Shown: piece after piece, positions 36,292 to 45,361 of the stretch | Position numbering within the stretch: the first letter of the stretch is position 1 | Layout: each line of letters opens with the position of its first letter | NCBI GenBank assembly: GCA_946480015.1 | Contig: CAMLIL010000018.1 | Coordinates: forward strand, 1 to 64,000 | From: an uncultured Oxalobacteraceae bacterium | GTDB lineage: Bacteria; Pseudomonadota; Gammaproteobacteria; Burkholderiales; Burkholderiaceae | Length of the DNA: 64,000 nt | Reading direction: 5' to 3' | Translations under genes and position numbers: made by a program | Notes under the pieces: model-generated | Database searches by the model: none | Told to the model about the DNA's origin: nothing | The model's input: only the letters and a program-made list of their open reading frames with translations

Positions 36292-38133
36292 TTAGTCCAC
36301 TTCCAGCGGCGAAGCCAGTTCCTCATCCTGCCTGGCCTGCTGACGCTCCCACATCTGCGCATACAGCCCGTTTTGCGCCAGCAGCGCGAAGTGGGTGCCC
36401 CGCTCGACAATGCGGCCGTGATCGAGCACGATGATCTGCTGCGCGTCGGCCACCGTCGACAGGCGGTGCGCAATGACCATCGTCGTGCGGTTCCGGGCGA
36501 TCTCCTTGAGCTGCCCCTGGATGGCCTGCTCGGCCTTGGAGTCGAGCGCCGAGGTGGCTTCGTCGAAAATCAGAATCGCCGGGTTCTTGAGCAAGGTGCG
36601 CGCGATCGCTACGCGCTGCTTTTCGCCACCCGATAACTTCAGGCCACGCTCGCCCACCATGGTCGCATAGCCATCCGGCAGGCTTTCGATGAAATCGTGG
36701 ATCGACGCCGCGCGCGCCGCCGCCACGATATCTTCCTTGCTCGCCCCCGGCTTGCCATAAGCGATGTTGTATTCGATGGTGTCGTTGAACAGCACCGTAT
36801 CCTGCGGCACGATGCCGATCGCGCTGCGCAGCGACTCCTGGGTCACGTTGCGCAGGTCCTGGCCATCGATGCTGATCGAGCCCTCATTGACGTCATAAAA
36901 GCGGAACAGCAGCCGCGACAAGGTCGACTTGCCCGAACCGCTGTGCCCGACCACCGCCGTGGTGGTGCCGGCGGCAATCGTGAAGTCGACGTCGAACAGG
37001 ATCTGGCGCTTGGCTTCGTAGCTGAAATCGACGTGCGAAAACGTGACCTTGGCGCCGTGCGTCGCCAGGGGCGTGGCGCCGGGCGTGTCGGCCACTTCGC
37101 GGCCCTCGTCCAGCAGCGCGAACAGGCGCTCCATGTCGGCCAGGCTTTGCTTGATTTCCCGGTAAATAACGCCCAGGAAGTTGAGCGGAATGTACAGCTG
37201 GATCATGAAGGTATTGACCATCACCAGGTCGCCGATGGTCATGGTGCCGCCGATGACGCCCAGCGTCGCGCGCCACAGGATCAGCGTGACGGTGGTGGCG
37301 ATGATCAGCGACTGGCCGGTGTTGAGCACCGACAGCGAGGTCTGCGACCGCACCGCCGCCGACTCGTAGCTCTTCAGGCCCGCGTCATAGCGTCTGGCTT
37401 CGTAGTCCTCGTTGCCGAAGTACTTGACGGTCTCGTAATTGATCAGCGAATCGATGGCCTTGGTGTTGGCCTTCGAATCGAGGTCGTTCATGGTGCGGCG
37501 AAAGTGCGTGCGCCAGTTCGTCACCACCACCGTAAAGGTGATGTAGGTAACCAGCGCGATGGCAGTGATGGCGCTGAACCAGATGTCGTAGTGCGTGATC
37601 AGGTAACCCAGCACCAGCGTGATTTCGACCAGCGTTGGCAGGATGTTGAACAGCGTGTACGAAATCAGCGAGCCGACGCCGCGCGTGCCGCGTTCGATAT
37701 CGCGCGTCATGCCGCCGGTCTGGCGGTTCAAATGAAACCGCAGCGACAGCGCGTGCAGGTGCCGGAATACGCGCAGGGCGATGGTGCGCACGGCGCGCTG
37801 CGTCACGCGCGCAAACAGAAATTCGCGCAGTTCGGTGAACACCGTGGTCGACAGCCGCAGCGCGCCGTAGGCGACCAGCGCCCCGACCGGCAGCACCAGC
37901 AGCGCCTGCGGGTTGTGCGGCCCGAGCGTCAGGCTGTCGATCAGGTTCTTGAGTACGATGGGTACGCCGATGTTGGCCATCTTGGCGCCGATCAGGCAGC
38001 CGAGCGCCAGGATCACGCGCCACTTGTACACCCAGAGATAGGGCAGCAGCGTGCCGATGGTATTCCAGTCGTTGCGCTTGGGGGCGCTGGGATCGGCGGG
38101 TGGCGCGGGGGGACCGGCGGGCTGACGTCGCAT
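36292..38133 (-). CDS. Atm1-type (ABCB) half-transporter
   Basis: A 613-residue fused membrane-ATPase half-transporter. The membrane domain has FLFARVTQRAVRTIALRVFRHLHALSLRFH and the Atm1 hallmark NYETVKYFGNEDYE. The ATPase has [36 protein letters not shown] and ILIFDEATSALD. Bacterial Atm1 homologues export glutathione-type thiol compounds and metal conjugates. I choose ATG 38133; the frame continues to a TTG at 38160. It is divergent from the thioesterase gene. Confidence 0.9.
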   Translation of the reverse strand: MRRQPAGPPAPPADPSAPKRNDWNTIGTLLPYLWVYKWRVILALGCLIGAKMANIGVPIVLKNLIDSLTLGPHNPQALLVLPVGALVAYGALRLSTTVFTELREFLFARVTQRAVRTIALRVFRHLHALSLRFHLNRQTGGMTRDIERGTRGVGSLISYTLFNILPTLVEITLVLGYLITHYDIWFSAITAIALVTYITFTVVVTNWRTHFRRTMNDLDSKANTKAIDSLINYETVKYFGNEDYEARRYDAGLKSYESAAVRSQTSLSVLNTGQSLIIATTVTLILWRATLGVIGGTMTIGDLVMVNTFMIQLYIPLNFLGVIYREIKQSLADMERLFALLDEGREVADTPGATPLATHGAKVTFSHVDFSYEAKRQILFDVDFTIAAGTTTAVVGHSGSGKSTLSRLLFRFYDVNEGSISIDGQDLRNVTQESLRSAIGIVPQDTVLFNDTIEYNIAYGKPGASKEDIVAAARAASIHDFIESLPDGYATMVGERGLKLSGGEKQRVAIARTLLKNPAILIFDEATSALDSKAEQAIQGQLKEIARNRTTMVIAHRLSTVADAQQIIVLDHGRIVERGTHFALLAQNGLYAQMWERQQARQDEELASPLEVD

Positions 38134-38195
38134 GGCAGAGCTCACAGTTTTATGGTTCAATTCCGGACGATTGTAGCTTTTTACGGGAATTCAAG

Positions 38196-38636
38196 ATGAC
38201 CACCCCACCAAATTCCGCCCCCGTCCCCGCCAGCCGTGGTCTTCCGGAAGGCAAGATTCCGCAGTTGAGGGTGATGCCGGCGCCGGCTGACGCCAACGTC
38301 TACGGCGATGTGTTCGGCGGCTGGATCATGGCCCAGGTCGATGTCGCCGGCTCCCTGCCGGCCACCCGGCGCGCGAATGGCCGCGTGGCGACCATCGCAG
38401 TGAATTCGTTCGTGTTCAAGAATCCGGTGTTCGTGGGCGATCTGCTATCGTTTTACGCCGACATCGTGAAGGTCGGCAATACTTCGATTACGGTCTATGT
38501 CGAGGTCTACGCCGAGCGCAACCGCCTGCAGGCGGACATCGTCAAGGTCACTGAAGCCACACTGACCTACGTGGCCACCGGCCCGGACCGCAAGCCGCGC
38601 CAGCTGCCGCCGATCGAATCGCTGATCAGCCGCTAA
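38196..38636 (+). CDS. acyl-CoA thioesterase, YciA type
   Basis: A 146-residue hotdog-fold thioesterase. NVYGDVFGGWIMAQVDVAGS contains the conserved Asp and Gly pair of the active-site helix, followed by VATIAVNSFVFKNPVFVGDLLSFYADIVKVG. YciA-like enzymes hydrolyse medium- and long-chain acyl-CoAs in the cytosol. ATG 38196 was chosen over the open frame to 38100, which has no family similarity. phoD starts seven bases after its stop. Confidence 0.9.
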   Translation: MTTPPNSAPVPASRGLPEGKIPQLRVMPAPADANVYGDVFGGWIMAQVDVAGSLPATRRANGRVATIAVNSFVFKNPVFVGDLLSFYADIVKVGNTSITVYVEVYAERNRLQADIVKVTEATLTYVATGPDRKPRQLPPIESLISR

Positions 38637-38643
38637 GGCCGCC

Positions 38644-40200
38644 GTGGACCTGCAGCGCCGCCTGTTGTTGTGCGACGCCGCGGCTCTGGCGCTGCTGAAC
38701 GCGGCCCCGGCGCGCGCCGTCCCGCCCGATTATCCCTTCAGCCTGGGCGTCGCCTCCGGCTCTCCCCTGCCCGGTTCCGTGATCCTGTGGACCCGCATCC
38801 TCAGCGACCCGCTGGGCGCCAGGCCGACCGCGCCGGTGGCGCTGACGGTGCGCTGGGAAGTCGCGCACGACCCGGCCTTTCGCCGCATCGCCGCGAAAGG
38901 CAGTGCGCTCGCTTCACCCACGCTGGCGCACAGCGTGCACGCCGAAGCGGCGGGCTTGCAGCCGGGCCGCTGGTACTGGTACCGCTTCATGCTGGGCGAT
39001 GCGGTCAGCCCTGTCGGACGCACGCGCACCGCGCCGGCGGCGGGCGAGATGCCCGCCATGCTCAAGCTGGCCGTGGCCTCATGCCAGCACTGGGAATTCA
39101 GCAGCTATGCGGCGCACCGGCACATCGCGCACGCTGCGCCGGATTTGGTCGCGTTCCTGGGCGACTATATTTATGAGTGGGGGCCATACAGCCTGCGGCA
39201 TCCGGGCACAGCCACCCGTACGCACGAGTCGTTTTCGCTGGATGACTACCGTGCGCGCTATGCACAGTACAAAAGCGATCCCGATCTGCAGGCGGCGCAC
39301 CTGGCCGCGCCCTGGATCGTGACCTGGGACGATCACGAGGTCGCCAACGACTATTCGCCCGAGCGCGACGAACGGCTCGACCCGCGCTTTGCCGAACGGC
39401 GCGCTGCGGCGTACCAGGCGTTTTACGAGCACATGCCGCTGCGGGTGCCGCCACCGCAGCAGGGGCCGTTGCGGATGTACCAGCGCTACGACTGGGGCCA
39501 GCTGGCGCGCTTTCACGTACTCGACGACCGCCAGTACCGCAGCGAGCATGCCTGCGTACCGGCCGGCCGGGGCGGCTCGGCTTCGGTCACGCGCGCCTGC
39601 GCGGCGCTTCGCGATGCGCGCCGGACCATGCTGGGCAGCGAACAGGAAGCCTGGCTGGCCGAGGGGCTGCGCTCATCGAAAGCGCGCTGGAACATCATCG
39701 CCCAGCAGACGCCGATGGCGCAATCGAGCCAGGTGCCGGTTGTGCGTCCTGCCGACGGACGGTTCTGGAACGATGGCTGGGACGGTTATCCGATGGCGCG
39801 CGCACGGCTGTTCGATGCACTGTCGGCCAGCGGCGCGGCGAACCCGATCGTGCTGGCCGGCGACGTGCACACGTTTTATGCGAGCGAGCTGCGGCGCGAC
39901 TTCAACCGGCCGGTATCGAGCGCCAATCCAGTCGTCGCCAGCGAATTTTGCGGCACGTCGGTGACCTCGTCTTCGCGGCCGCAAGCGCGCACCGAGCAGT
40001 TCGTCGCCATGAATCCGCACACGAAGTATGGGCGCAGCGACAAGCGCGGATTCATGCTGATGGTAGTCACGCCGTCCGCCACACGCGCAAGTTTTATCGG
40101 TCTGGACGACGTGCGCGACGCCGGTACGGGCGCTGCGGCATTGGCCAATTTCGAGGTCGCCGCCGGGAGATCAGGCTTTCACCCAATACATGATGTCTAG
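38644..40200 (+). CDS. phoD: alkaline phosphatase D (PhoD family) with Tat-like signal
   Basis: A 518-residue PhoD phosphodiesterase/phosphatase. An N-terminal QRRLLL-type twin-arginine start and hydrophobic stretch ending PARA suggest Tat export. The PhoD N-domain includes FSLGVASGSPLPGSVILWTR. The metallophosphatase core has FLGDYIYEWG (Asp174, Tyr175), VTWDDHEVANDY and VLAGDVHTFYASEL. It starts at GTG 38644, seven bases after the thioesterase. The C-terminal 30 bases are opposite a possible gene fragment. Confidence 0.92.
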   Translation: MDLQRRLLLCDAAALALLNAAPARAVPPDYPFSLGVASGSPLPGSVILWTRILSDPLGARPTAPVALTVRWEVAHDPAFRRIAAKGSALASPTLAHSVHAEAAGLQPGRWYWYRFMLGDAVSPVGRTRTAPAAGEMPAMLKLAVASCQHWEFSSYAAHRHIAHAAPDLVAFLGDYIYEWGPYSLRHPGTATRTHESFSLDDYRARYAQYKSDPDLQAAHLAAPWIVTWDDHEVANDYSPERDERLDPRFAERRAAAYQAFYEHMPLRVPPPQQGPLRMYQRYDWGQLARFHVLDDRQYRSEHACVPAGRGGSASVTRACAALRDARRTMLGSEQEAWLAEGLRSSKARWNIIAQQTPMAQSSQVPVVRPADGRFWNDGWDGYPMARARLFDALSASGAANPIVLAGDVHTFYASELRRDFNRPVSSANPVVASEFCGTSVTSSSRPQARTEQFVAMNPHTKYGRSDKRGFMLMVVTPSATRASFIGLDDVRDAGTGAAALANFEVAAGRSGFHPIHDV

Positions 40201-40290
40201 CGATAGGCAAGCGGTGAGCCCAAAGAACGCCGATGCGGGAAGGAAGGCAAAGGCTGCCGGCCCCTGCCGTTTGTACTGAGCGCGAACGGT
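40171..40290 (-). pseudogene. possible C-terminal fragment of a small membrane protein
   Basis: On the minus strand the reading frame ending at 40171 encodes QYKRQGPAAFAFLPASA, a hydrophobic helix and the end LSLDIMYWVKA, which looks like the tail of a real membrane protein. There is no ATG, GTG or TTG start between the upstream stop of the nuclease-like gene and this stretch, only in-frame starts inside that gene. It could be the stump of a gene cut by insertion of the low-GC pair, or chance coding opposite phoD. Low confidence. Confidence 0.3.
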
Positions 40291-40297
40291 TTGGAGG

Positions 40298-41056
40298 TCA
40301 GGTTTCCTTGAATGCGTTGCTTTCAATGTCGGAAAACTCGGTTCTGATTGCGGTCGCAAGCTCCCTGAAATACCGGGCGAACCTTGGCAGCTCGGCCTTC
40401 GTCAATACCTTGATACAGCAGGCCGTTCGCTCCGGGACGTAAGATGAGAAAAGGAAATCGCCGTGCGTCACCTGGGTAAGACTCAGCTCCCCATCGACGC
40501 CTTTGGAACATTCGAACAGCGGGGAATCAATGACGATGATCGGAAACGTAAATTTCAAATGCGGAAGGTTGCTGGGGGCGTCGCCTTGGGAAATCGTATG
40601 GCAGGCCTTGAGCACCGCCATGGCGGCAACATAGGCCGGGTCCTTGTCGTTTCCAAATGCCTGGCGGAAAGCGTAGCCGCATTGGCTGGGCCGGGCCAGA
40701 AACTGCCTGAGCGCAGCGGACTTATTCCATCGCTTCGATGCCGCAGACAGCGCGTCTGACGACAGCATTCCGAATGCGAAAAGGCGGCTGTAGTTCGCCA
40801 AAGTGTCCTCGGACGTAAATATGACCCAGGGGTTTTTCGACGACTTGCACTCGAGGACGCAGGCTATTTCTATGATGCCGGCGAGATCGGGGTCTTCGGC
40901 CAGCACGTCGATTTCGCGCGACTTGTTTTCCTGGGGATCGAGCACGACACTTGATTGCCTGATTTCGAACCCGGCTTCCCTAAAAGCCGTAGCTGCGTCC
41001 ATTTCCAAGGGAAAGCCGGTGCCCCTAAGCCACTCGGCTATTTTCTCTTCAAGCAT
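40298..41056 (-). CDS. PD-(D/E)XK nuclease-like protein, function unknown
   Basis: A 252-residue soluble protein. Its N-terminal third has the layout of a restriction-endonuclease-like fold: AATAFREAGFEIRQS (helix), NKSREIDVLAEDP (Asp after a strand) and ACVLECKSSKNPWV (Glu-x-Lys strand). The remaining 170 residues (for example FPIIVIDSPLFECS, ELPRFARYFRELATAI) are not recognised. It lies 63 bases downstream of the small gene at 41120 on the same strand, in a stretch of visibly lower GC than its surroundings. Nuclease activity is inferred from the motif only; a host-defence, phage-related or DNA-repair role is possible. Confidence 0.65.
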   Translation of the reverse strand: MLEEKIAEWLRGTGFPLEMDAATAFREAGFEIRQSSVVLDPQENKSREIDVLAEDPDLAGIIEIACVLECKSSKNPWVIFTSEDTLANYSRLFAFGMLSSDALSAASKRWNKSAALRQFLARPSQCGYAFRQAFGNDKDPAYVAAMAVLKACHTISQGDAPSNLPHLKFTFPIIVIDSPLFECSKGVDGELSLTQVTHGDFLFSSYVPERTACCIKVLTKAELPRFARYFRELATAIRTEFSDIESNAFKET

Positions 41057-41119
41057 CTCGATACCCGAACAAAGTTTACTCTGCCGCCGCGCAGACGAGA
41101 AGCACCGGTGTCGTTTGAT

Positions 41120-41581
41120 CTACACCATTTCTTTCTTGCCTAGATAAAAAATTTCGATCGAGGTTGCACCGTGGGCCAACTGGGCCGCCAACGCCTCCAC
41201 CTTTTTGTTCAGGTTCCAGGCAGCCAGTGCCCCTACGCAAAGCCCGATCACCCCGAAGCCAGCGTCGGACGGCCGAATCAGGTCGTTCGTCCAATAGCAA
41301 GTTCGCAAAAAGGCGATTTGCGCAGCGGTCGGCGGAATGGCCGGCATAGTGATATAACGGTGCGGCGGCAATAGATTGCGGTTGGCCAAGCCACCGCGCC
41401 CATCGCGCACTCGCTCAAGCTCGGCCCGCGAAGCCGGCGTCCAACCTGGGAATACTCCGCCCCCTCCATTTGCCACACCTGCGGCATGCGCCAGCCCAGT
41501 CCATACGCTTCCAGGAAACTGAGCCAACATATTGTTTTTGTCGTCTGCCGACATTTTCCAAACTACGAAATGGCCTGCCAT
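41120..41581 (-). CDS. small protein of unknown function, partner of nuclease-like gene
   Basis: A 153-residue protein I do not recognise. ATG 41581 follows TGGAGGTGTTC, a clear ribosome binding site; the open frame to 41677 is therefore discounted. The N-terminus AGHFVVWKMSADDKNNMLA is followed by a Gly-rich segment GVANGGGGVFPGW, a basic LPPHRYITMPAIPP part, and near residue 120 a hydrophobic stretch GFGVIGLCVGALAAWNL that could be one membrane span or a buried helix. Lower GC than flanks (30 of 60 bases in 41581-41640 are G or C). Same strand and close spacing to the nuclease-like gene suggest an operon. Confidence 0.6.
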   Translation of the reverse strand: MAGHFVVWKMSADDKNNMLAQFPGSVWTGLAHAAGVANGGGGVFPGWTPASRAELERVRDGRGGLANRNLLPPHRYITMPAIPPTAAQIAFLRTCYWTNDLIRPSDAGFGVIGLCVGALAAWNLNKKVEALAAQLAHGATSIEIFYLGKKEMV

Positions 41582-41769
41582 GAACACCTCCACTCGGTTG
41601 ATTATCGATACGCTTGGCCGCCGAACGACATAACGAACAAGATTGCTACCTTGGCATCCGCTGCACCTGGGTGCCACAGTGTCGAACGATTAGCTATCAA
41701 TCGTGGCGTAGCGATGCCAATATATGGCTTTCATCACTTGATGGAGGGGGCAACCCGTCGCGCTGCTGC

Positions 41770-43452
41770 TTAAGCGACCGCCTTCTCGTCGCGCAGCTCG
41801 CGCCGCAGGATCTTGCCGACGTTGGTCTTGGGCAGCGAGTCGCGGAACTCGATGAAGCGCGGGCGCTTGTAGCCGGTGAACTGCTCCTTGCAATAGGCCT
41901 GCAGCTGCTCGACCGTCAGATTCGGGTCCTTGCGCACCACGAAGAGCTTGACCGCTTCGCCCGAATTCGAATCCGGCACGCCGATGCACGCGCACTCCAG
42001 CACGCCGGGGTGGGCCGCAAGCACGCCTTCGACCTCGTTCGGGTACACATTGAAGCCCGATACGAGGATCATGTCCTTCTTGCGGTCGACGATTTTCGTG
42101 TACCCGCGCTCGTCCATGATGCCCACGTCGCCGGTCTTGAAGAAGCCATCCGGCGTCATGACCTTGGCCGTTTCATCGTCGCGCTGCCAGTAGCCTGCCA
42201 TCACCTGCGGGCCGCGAATGGCGATCTCGCCCGGCTGGCCGAGCGCCACCGGTTTGCCGTCGTCGTCGAGGATCGCGATCTCGGTCGATGGATACGGCAG
42301 GCCGATAGTGCCGGTAAATTCGCTGATGTCGCAGCGGTTGGCGGTCACCACCGGCGACGTTTCCGAGAGACCGTAGCCTTCGATGATGGCGGTGCCGGTC
42401 AGCTTGAGCCACCTGTCGGCCACCGCCTGCTGCACCGCCATGCCGCCGCCGTTGCAGACCTTGAAGCTGGAAAAATCGAGCTTGGCGAACTCGGGATTGT
42501 TCAGCAGCCCGTTGTACAGCGTATTCACGGCAGGGAAAATGTTGATGCGGTACTTGGACAGCTCCTTCACGAATCCCGGTATGTCGCGCGGGTTCGGAAT
42601 CAGCAGGTTCATGCCGCCCAGGCGGGTGGACATGAGCGCGCACACGGTCAATGAATAGATGTGGTACAGCGGCAGCGCGCAGACGAATTCAAGCTGCTGG
42701 TCCTTGTCCATGGTGTCGAGCGTCGGCTGCAGCCAGGCTTCGTTCTGCAGGACGTTGGCGATCACGTTCCGGTGCAGCAGGACCGCGCCTTTCGAGACGC
42801 CGGTGGTGCCGCCGGTGTACTGCAGGAAGGCGATGTCGTCGTGTCCGGGCGAGGCCGGCTTGAGCGTCAGGCGCGCGCTGTCGGCCAGCATCTTGTTGAA
42901 ACCGATCGCCGTGGGCAGCGAGAATTGCGGCACCAGCTTTTTAACGCTGCGCACCACGAAGTTGACCACGGTGCCTTTCAAGAGGCCGAGCATGTCGCCC
43001 ATGGTGGCGAGGATGACGTGCTTGACCGGCGTCTTGTCGAGCACCTGCTGCAGCGTGGTAGCGAAATTCTCCAGCACGACGATGGCTTCGGCACCCGAGT
43101 CGTTCAGCTGATGCTGCAGTTCGCGCGCGGTGTAGAGCGGGTTGACGTTGACGATCACGTAGCCGGCACGCAGCACCGCCGCCATGGCGACCGGATACTG
43201 CAGCACATTGGGCATCATGATGGCCACGCGCGCGCCCGGCTTGAGGCCGCGCGACTGCAGCCATGCCCCCATCTGCTGCGACAGGCGGTCCAGCTCGGCG
43301 TAGGTGATCGCCTTGCCCATGCAGACATAGGCGCGGCGGTCGGCATACTTGCGAAACGACTCCTCCAGCAAATGCGTCAGCGAGCGGTACTGCGCCGTAT
43401 CGATTTCGGCAGGTACGCCAGGGGAGTACGACTTGAGCCAAAACTTGTCCAT
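41770..43452 (-). CDS. fadD: long-chain fatty-acyl-CoA synthetase (copy 2)
   Basis: A 560-residue AMP-forming ligase activating fatty acids to acyl-CoA at the inner membrane. Motifs: LQYTGGTTGVSKGA (P-loop), GYGLSETSPVV, FKTGDVGIMDERGY and DRKKDMILVSGFNVYPNEVE (FACS signature) and the C-terminal lysine KTNVGKILRREL. The copy upstream (43483) has the same length, 560 residues, and is clearly homologous throughout; the gap between them is 30 bases. Which chain lengths each prefers cannot be told. Confidence 0.95.
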   Translation of the reverse strand: MDKFWLKSYSPGVPAEIDTAQYRSLTHLLEESFRKYADRRAYVCMGKAITYAELDRLSQQMGAWLQSRGLKPGARVAIMMPNVLQYPVAMAAVLRAGYVIVNVNPLYTARELQHQLNDSGAEAIVVLENFATTLQQVLDKTPVKHVILATMGDMLGLLKGTVVNFVVRSVKKLVPQFSLPTAIGFNKMLADSARLTLKPASPGHDDIAFLQYTGGTTGVSKGAVLLHRNVIANVLQNEAWLQPTLDTMDKDQQLEFVCALPLYHIYSLTVCALMSTRLGGMNLLIPNPRDIPGFVKELSKYRINIFPAVNTLYNGLLNNPEFAKLDFSSFKVCNGGGMAVQQAVADRWLKLTGTAIIEGYGLSETSPVVTANRCDISEFTGTIGLPYPSTEIAILDDDGKPVALGQPGEIAIRGPQVMAGYWQRDDETAKVMTPDGFFKTGDVGIMDERGYTKIVDRKKDMILVSGFNVYPNEVEGVLAAHPGVLECACIGVPDSNSGEAVKLFVVRKDPNLTVEQLQAYCKEQFTGYKRPRFIEFRDSLPKTNVGKILRRELRDEKAVA

Positions 43453-43482
43453 CTGAGCCTCTTGAAATTGATGATTGCAGCG

Positions 43483-45165
43483 CTATGCGGCAGCCTTTTC
43501 CTCGCGCAGTGCGCGTCGCAAAATCTTGCCGACGTTGGTCTTCGGCAGTTCGGTGCGAAATTCGATGTGCCTGGGCCGCTTGTAGCCGGTCAGGTTCTGG
43601 CGGCAGTAGTCGATGATCTGCTCGCTGGTAAGCGCGGGGTCCTTGCGCACCACGAACAGCTTGACCGCTTCGCCGGAATGCTCGTCCGGCACGCCGATGC
43701 AGGCGCATTCGAGCACGCCCGGATGCGCGGACACCACCGATTCGATCTCGTTCGGGTACACGTTAAAGCCCGACACCAGGATCATGTCCTTCTTGCGGTC
43801 GACGATCCTGATGTAGCCGTCCGGCCCCATCACGCCGACGTCGCCCGACTTGAAGAAGCCGTCCGGCGTCATGACCTTGGCGGTTTCGTCGGGGCGGTTC
43901 CAGTAGCCGGCCATGACCTGCGGTCCGCGGATCGCGATTTCGCCGGGCTCGCCCAGCGCCACCGGCTGGCCCGCTTCGTCCAGGATGGCGATCTCGGTGG
44001 ACGGAATCGGCAAGCCGATCGCGCCGGTGAATTCGCTCATGTCGCAGCGGTTGCTGGTGGCCACCGGCGAGGTCTCGGACAGGCCGTAGCCCTCGGTGAT
44101 GAAGCGGCCGGTGAGCTGCTTCCATTTGTCGTTGACGGCCTTCTGGACCGCCATGCCGCCGCCGAGGGCCAGCTTCAGGTGGGAAAAATCGACGCTGGCG
44201 AAACCGGGATGGTTGAGCAGCGCGTTGTACAGCGTGTTCACCGCCGGCAGCATGTTGAACGGGTACTTGCGCAGCTCCTTGATGAAGCCGCCGATATCGC
44301 GCGGGTTGGGGATCAGGACGTTCACGGCCCCCATGCGCAGGCCCCACATGGCGCACACGGTCAGCGCGAAGATGTGATACAGCGGCAGCGCGCAAATGAT
44401 GATGTGCTGCTCGACCACGGGCTCGCCTTGCAGCGCCGGTTTGGCCCAGGTTTCGGTTTGCAGCAGGTTGGCGATGAGGTTGCGGTGCGTGAGCGTGGCC
44501 CCTTTCGAGACGCCGGTGGTGCCGCCGGTGTACTGCAAGAACGCCACGTCGGCCGCAACGATCGCCGGCGCCTTGAACGGCATGCGCGCGCCCTGCGCCA
44601 GCATGTCCTTGAAACGCACTTCGTTGGGCAGGCGGTAGGCAGGCACCAGCTTCTTGACGCTGCGGACCACGAAATTGACCAGCGCGCCTTTCAGGCCGCC
44701 CAGCATCTCGCCCATGCTGGCCACGACGACGTGGCGCACGCGCGTGCGCGCCAGCACCTGTTCGACCGTGGCGGCGAAGTTCTCCAGCACGATGATCGCT
44801 TCGCTGCCCGAGTCGTTGAGCTGGTGTTCGAGCTCGCGCGGGGTGTACAGCGGATTGACGTTGACGACCGTGTAGCCGGCGCGCAGGATGCCGGCGATGG
44901 CGATGGGATACTGCAGCACGTTGGGCATCATGATGGCCACGCGCGCGCCGCGCTCCAGGCCGCGGCTTTGCAGCCAGGCCGCCATGCGGCGCGAATGCAG
45001 GTCCAGTTCGCCGAAGGTCATGAACTTGTCCATGCACACAAAGGCGTTGCGCGCGGCGTACTTGGCGAACGATTCGTCCAGCAGCTGGACCAGCGAGCCA
45101 TACTGATCCAGATTGATCTCGGCGGGCACCGTGCCGGGGTACGACTTGAGCCAAATCTTGTCCAT
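43483..45165 (-). CDS. fadD: long-chain fatty-acyl-CoA synthetase (copy 1)
   Basis: A 560-residue acyl-CoA synthetase, first of a tandem pair. Motifs: LQYTGGTTGVSKGATL, GYGLSETSPVATSNRCDMSEF, GDVGVMGPDGYIRIVDRKKDMILVSGFNVYPNE and KTNVGKILRRALREE. Differences from copy 2 are scattered (for example MDKIWLKSYPGTVPAEINLDQYGS versus MDKFWLKSYSPGVPAEIDTAQYRS-type starts), pointing to an old duplication. A strong hairpin lies about 50 bases before its start. Confidence 0.95.
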   Translation of the reverse strand: MDKIWLKSYPGTVPAEINLDQYGSLVQLLDESFAKYAARNAFVCMDKFMTFGELDLHSRRMAAWLQSRGLERGARVAIMMPNVLQYPIAIAGILRAGYTVVNVNPLYTPRELEHQLNDSGSEAIIVLENFAATVEQVLARTRVRHVVVASMGEMLGGLKGALVNFVVRSVKKLVPAYRLPNEVRFKDMLAQGARMPFKAPAIVAADVAFLQYTGGTTGVSKGATLTHRNLIANLLQTETWAKPALQGEPVVEQHIIICALPLYHIFALTVCAMWGLRMGAVNVLIPNPRDIGGFIKELRKYPFNMLPAVNTLYNALLNHPGFASVDFSHLKLALGGGMAVQKAVNDKWKQLTGRFITEGYGLSETSPVATSNRCDMSEFTGAIGLPIPSTEIAILDEAGQPVALGEPGEIAIRGPQVMAGYWNRPDETAKVMTPDGFFKSGDVGVMGPDGYIRIVDRKKDMILVSGFNVYPNEIESVVSAHPGVLECACIGVPDEHSGEAVKLFVVRKDPALTSEQIIDYCRQNLTGYKRPRHIEFRTELPKTNVGKILRRALREEKAAA

Positions 45166-45200
45166 CGTCTGCCTCGTCTCTCGCTTTATCGTTATGGAGC

Positions 45201-45240
45201 CGGCATGCCGAAAGGCGCCGATGCTCGCGGCATCGGCGCC
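45201..45240. promoter_or_regulatory. strong inverted repeats in the fadD leader
   Basis: A perfect 11-base-pair inverted repeat GGCGCCGATGC/GCATCGGCGCC (45214-45224, 45230-45240, loop of five) and next to it the ten-base palindrome CGGCATGCCG (45201-45210) lie 36-75 bases upstream of the fadD start on the minus strand. There is no T run, so this is not a standard terminator. It could be a regulator site or an mRNA leader structure. Confidence 0.45.
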
Positions 45241-45361
45241 GATCCGTCTCGATCCGCCGTCTGCCTGTGATGCTATCGGTCGAGGCGAGCGGATGCAAGC
45301 GCTTTTGCTGGTATTCGAGCAAGCACTCTACGCGGGGCAAAATGATGCCTTAACACAACAT

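Noticed and set aside
41582..41677. 32-residue N-terminal extension of the small island protein
   Set aside because: ATG 41581 has a strong ribosome binding site, and the extension has no convincing coding character.
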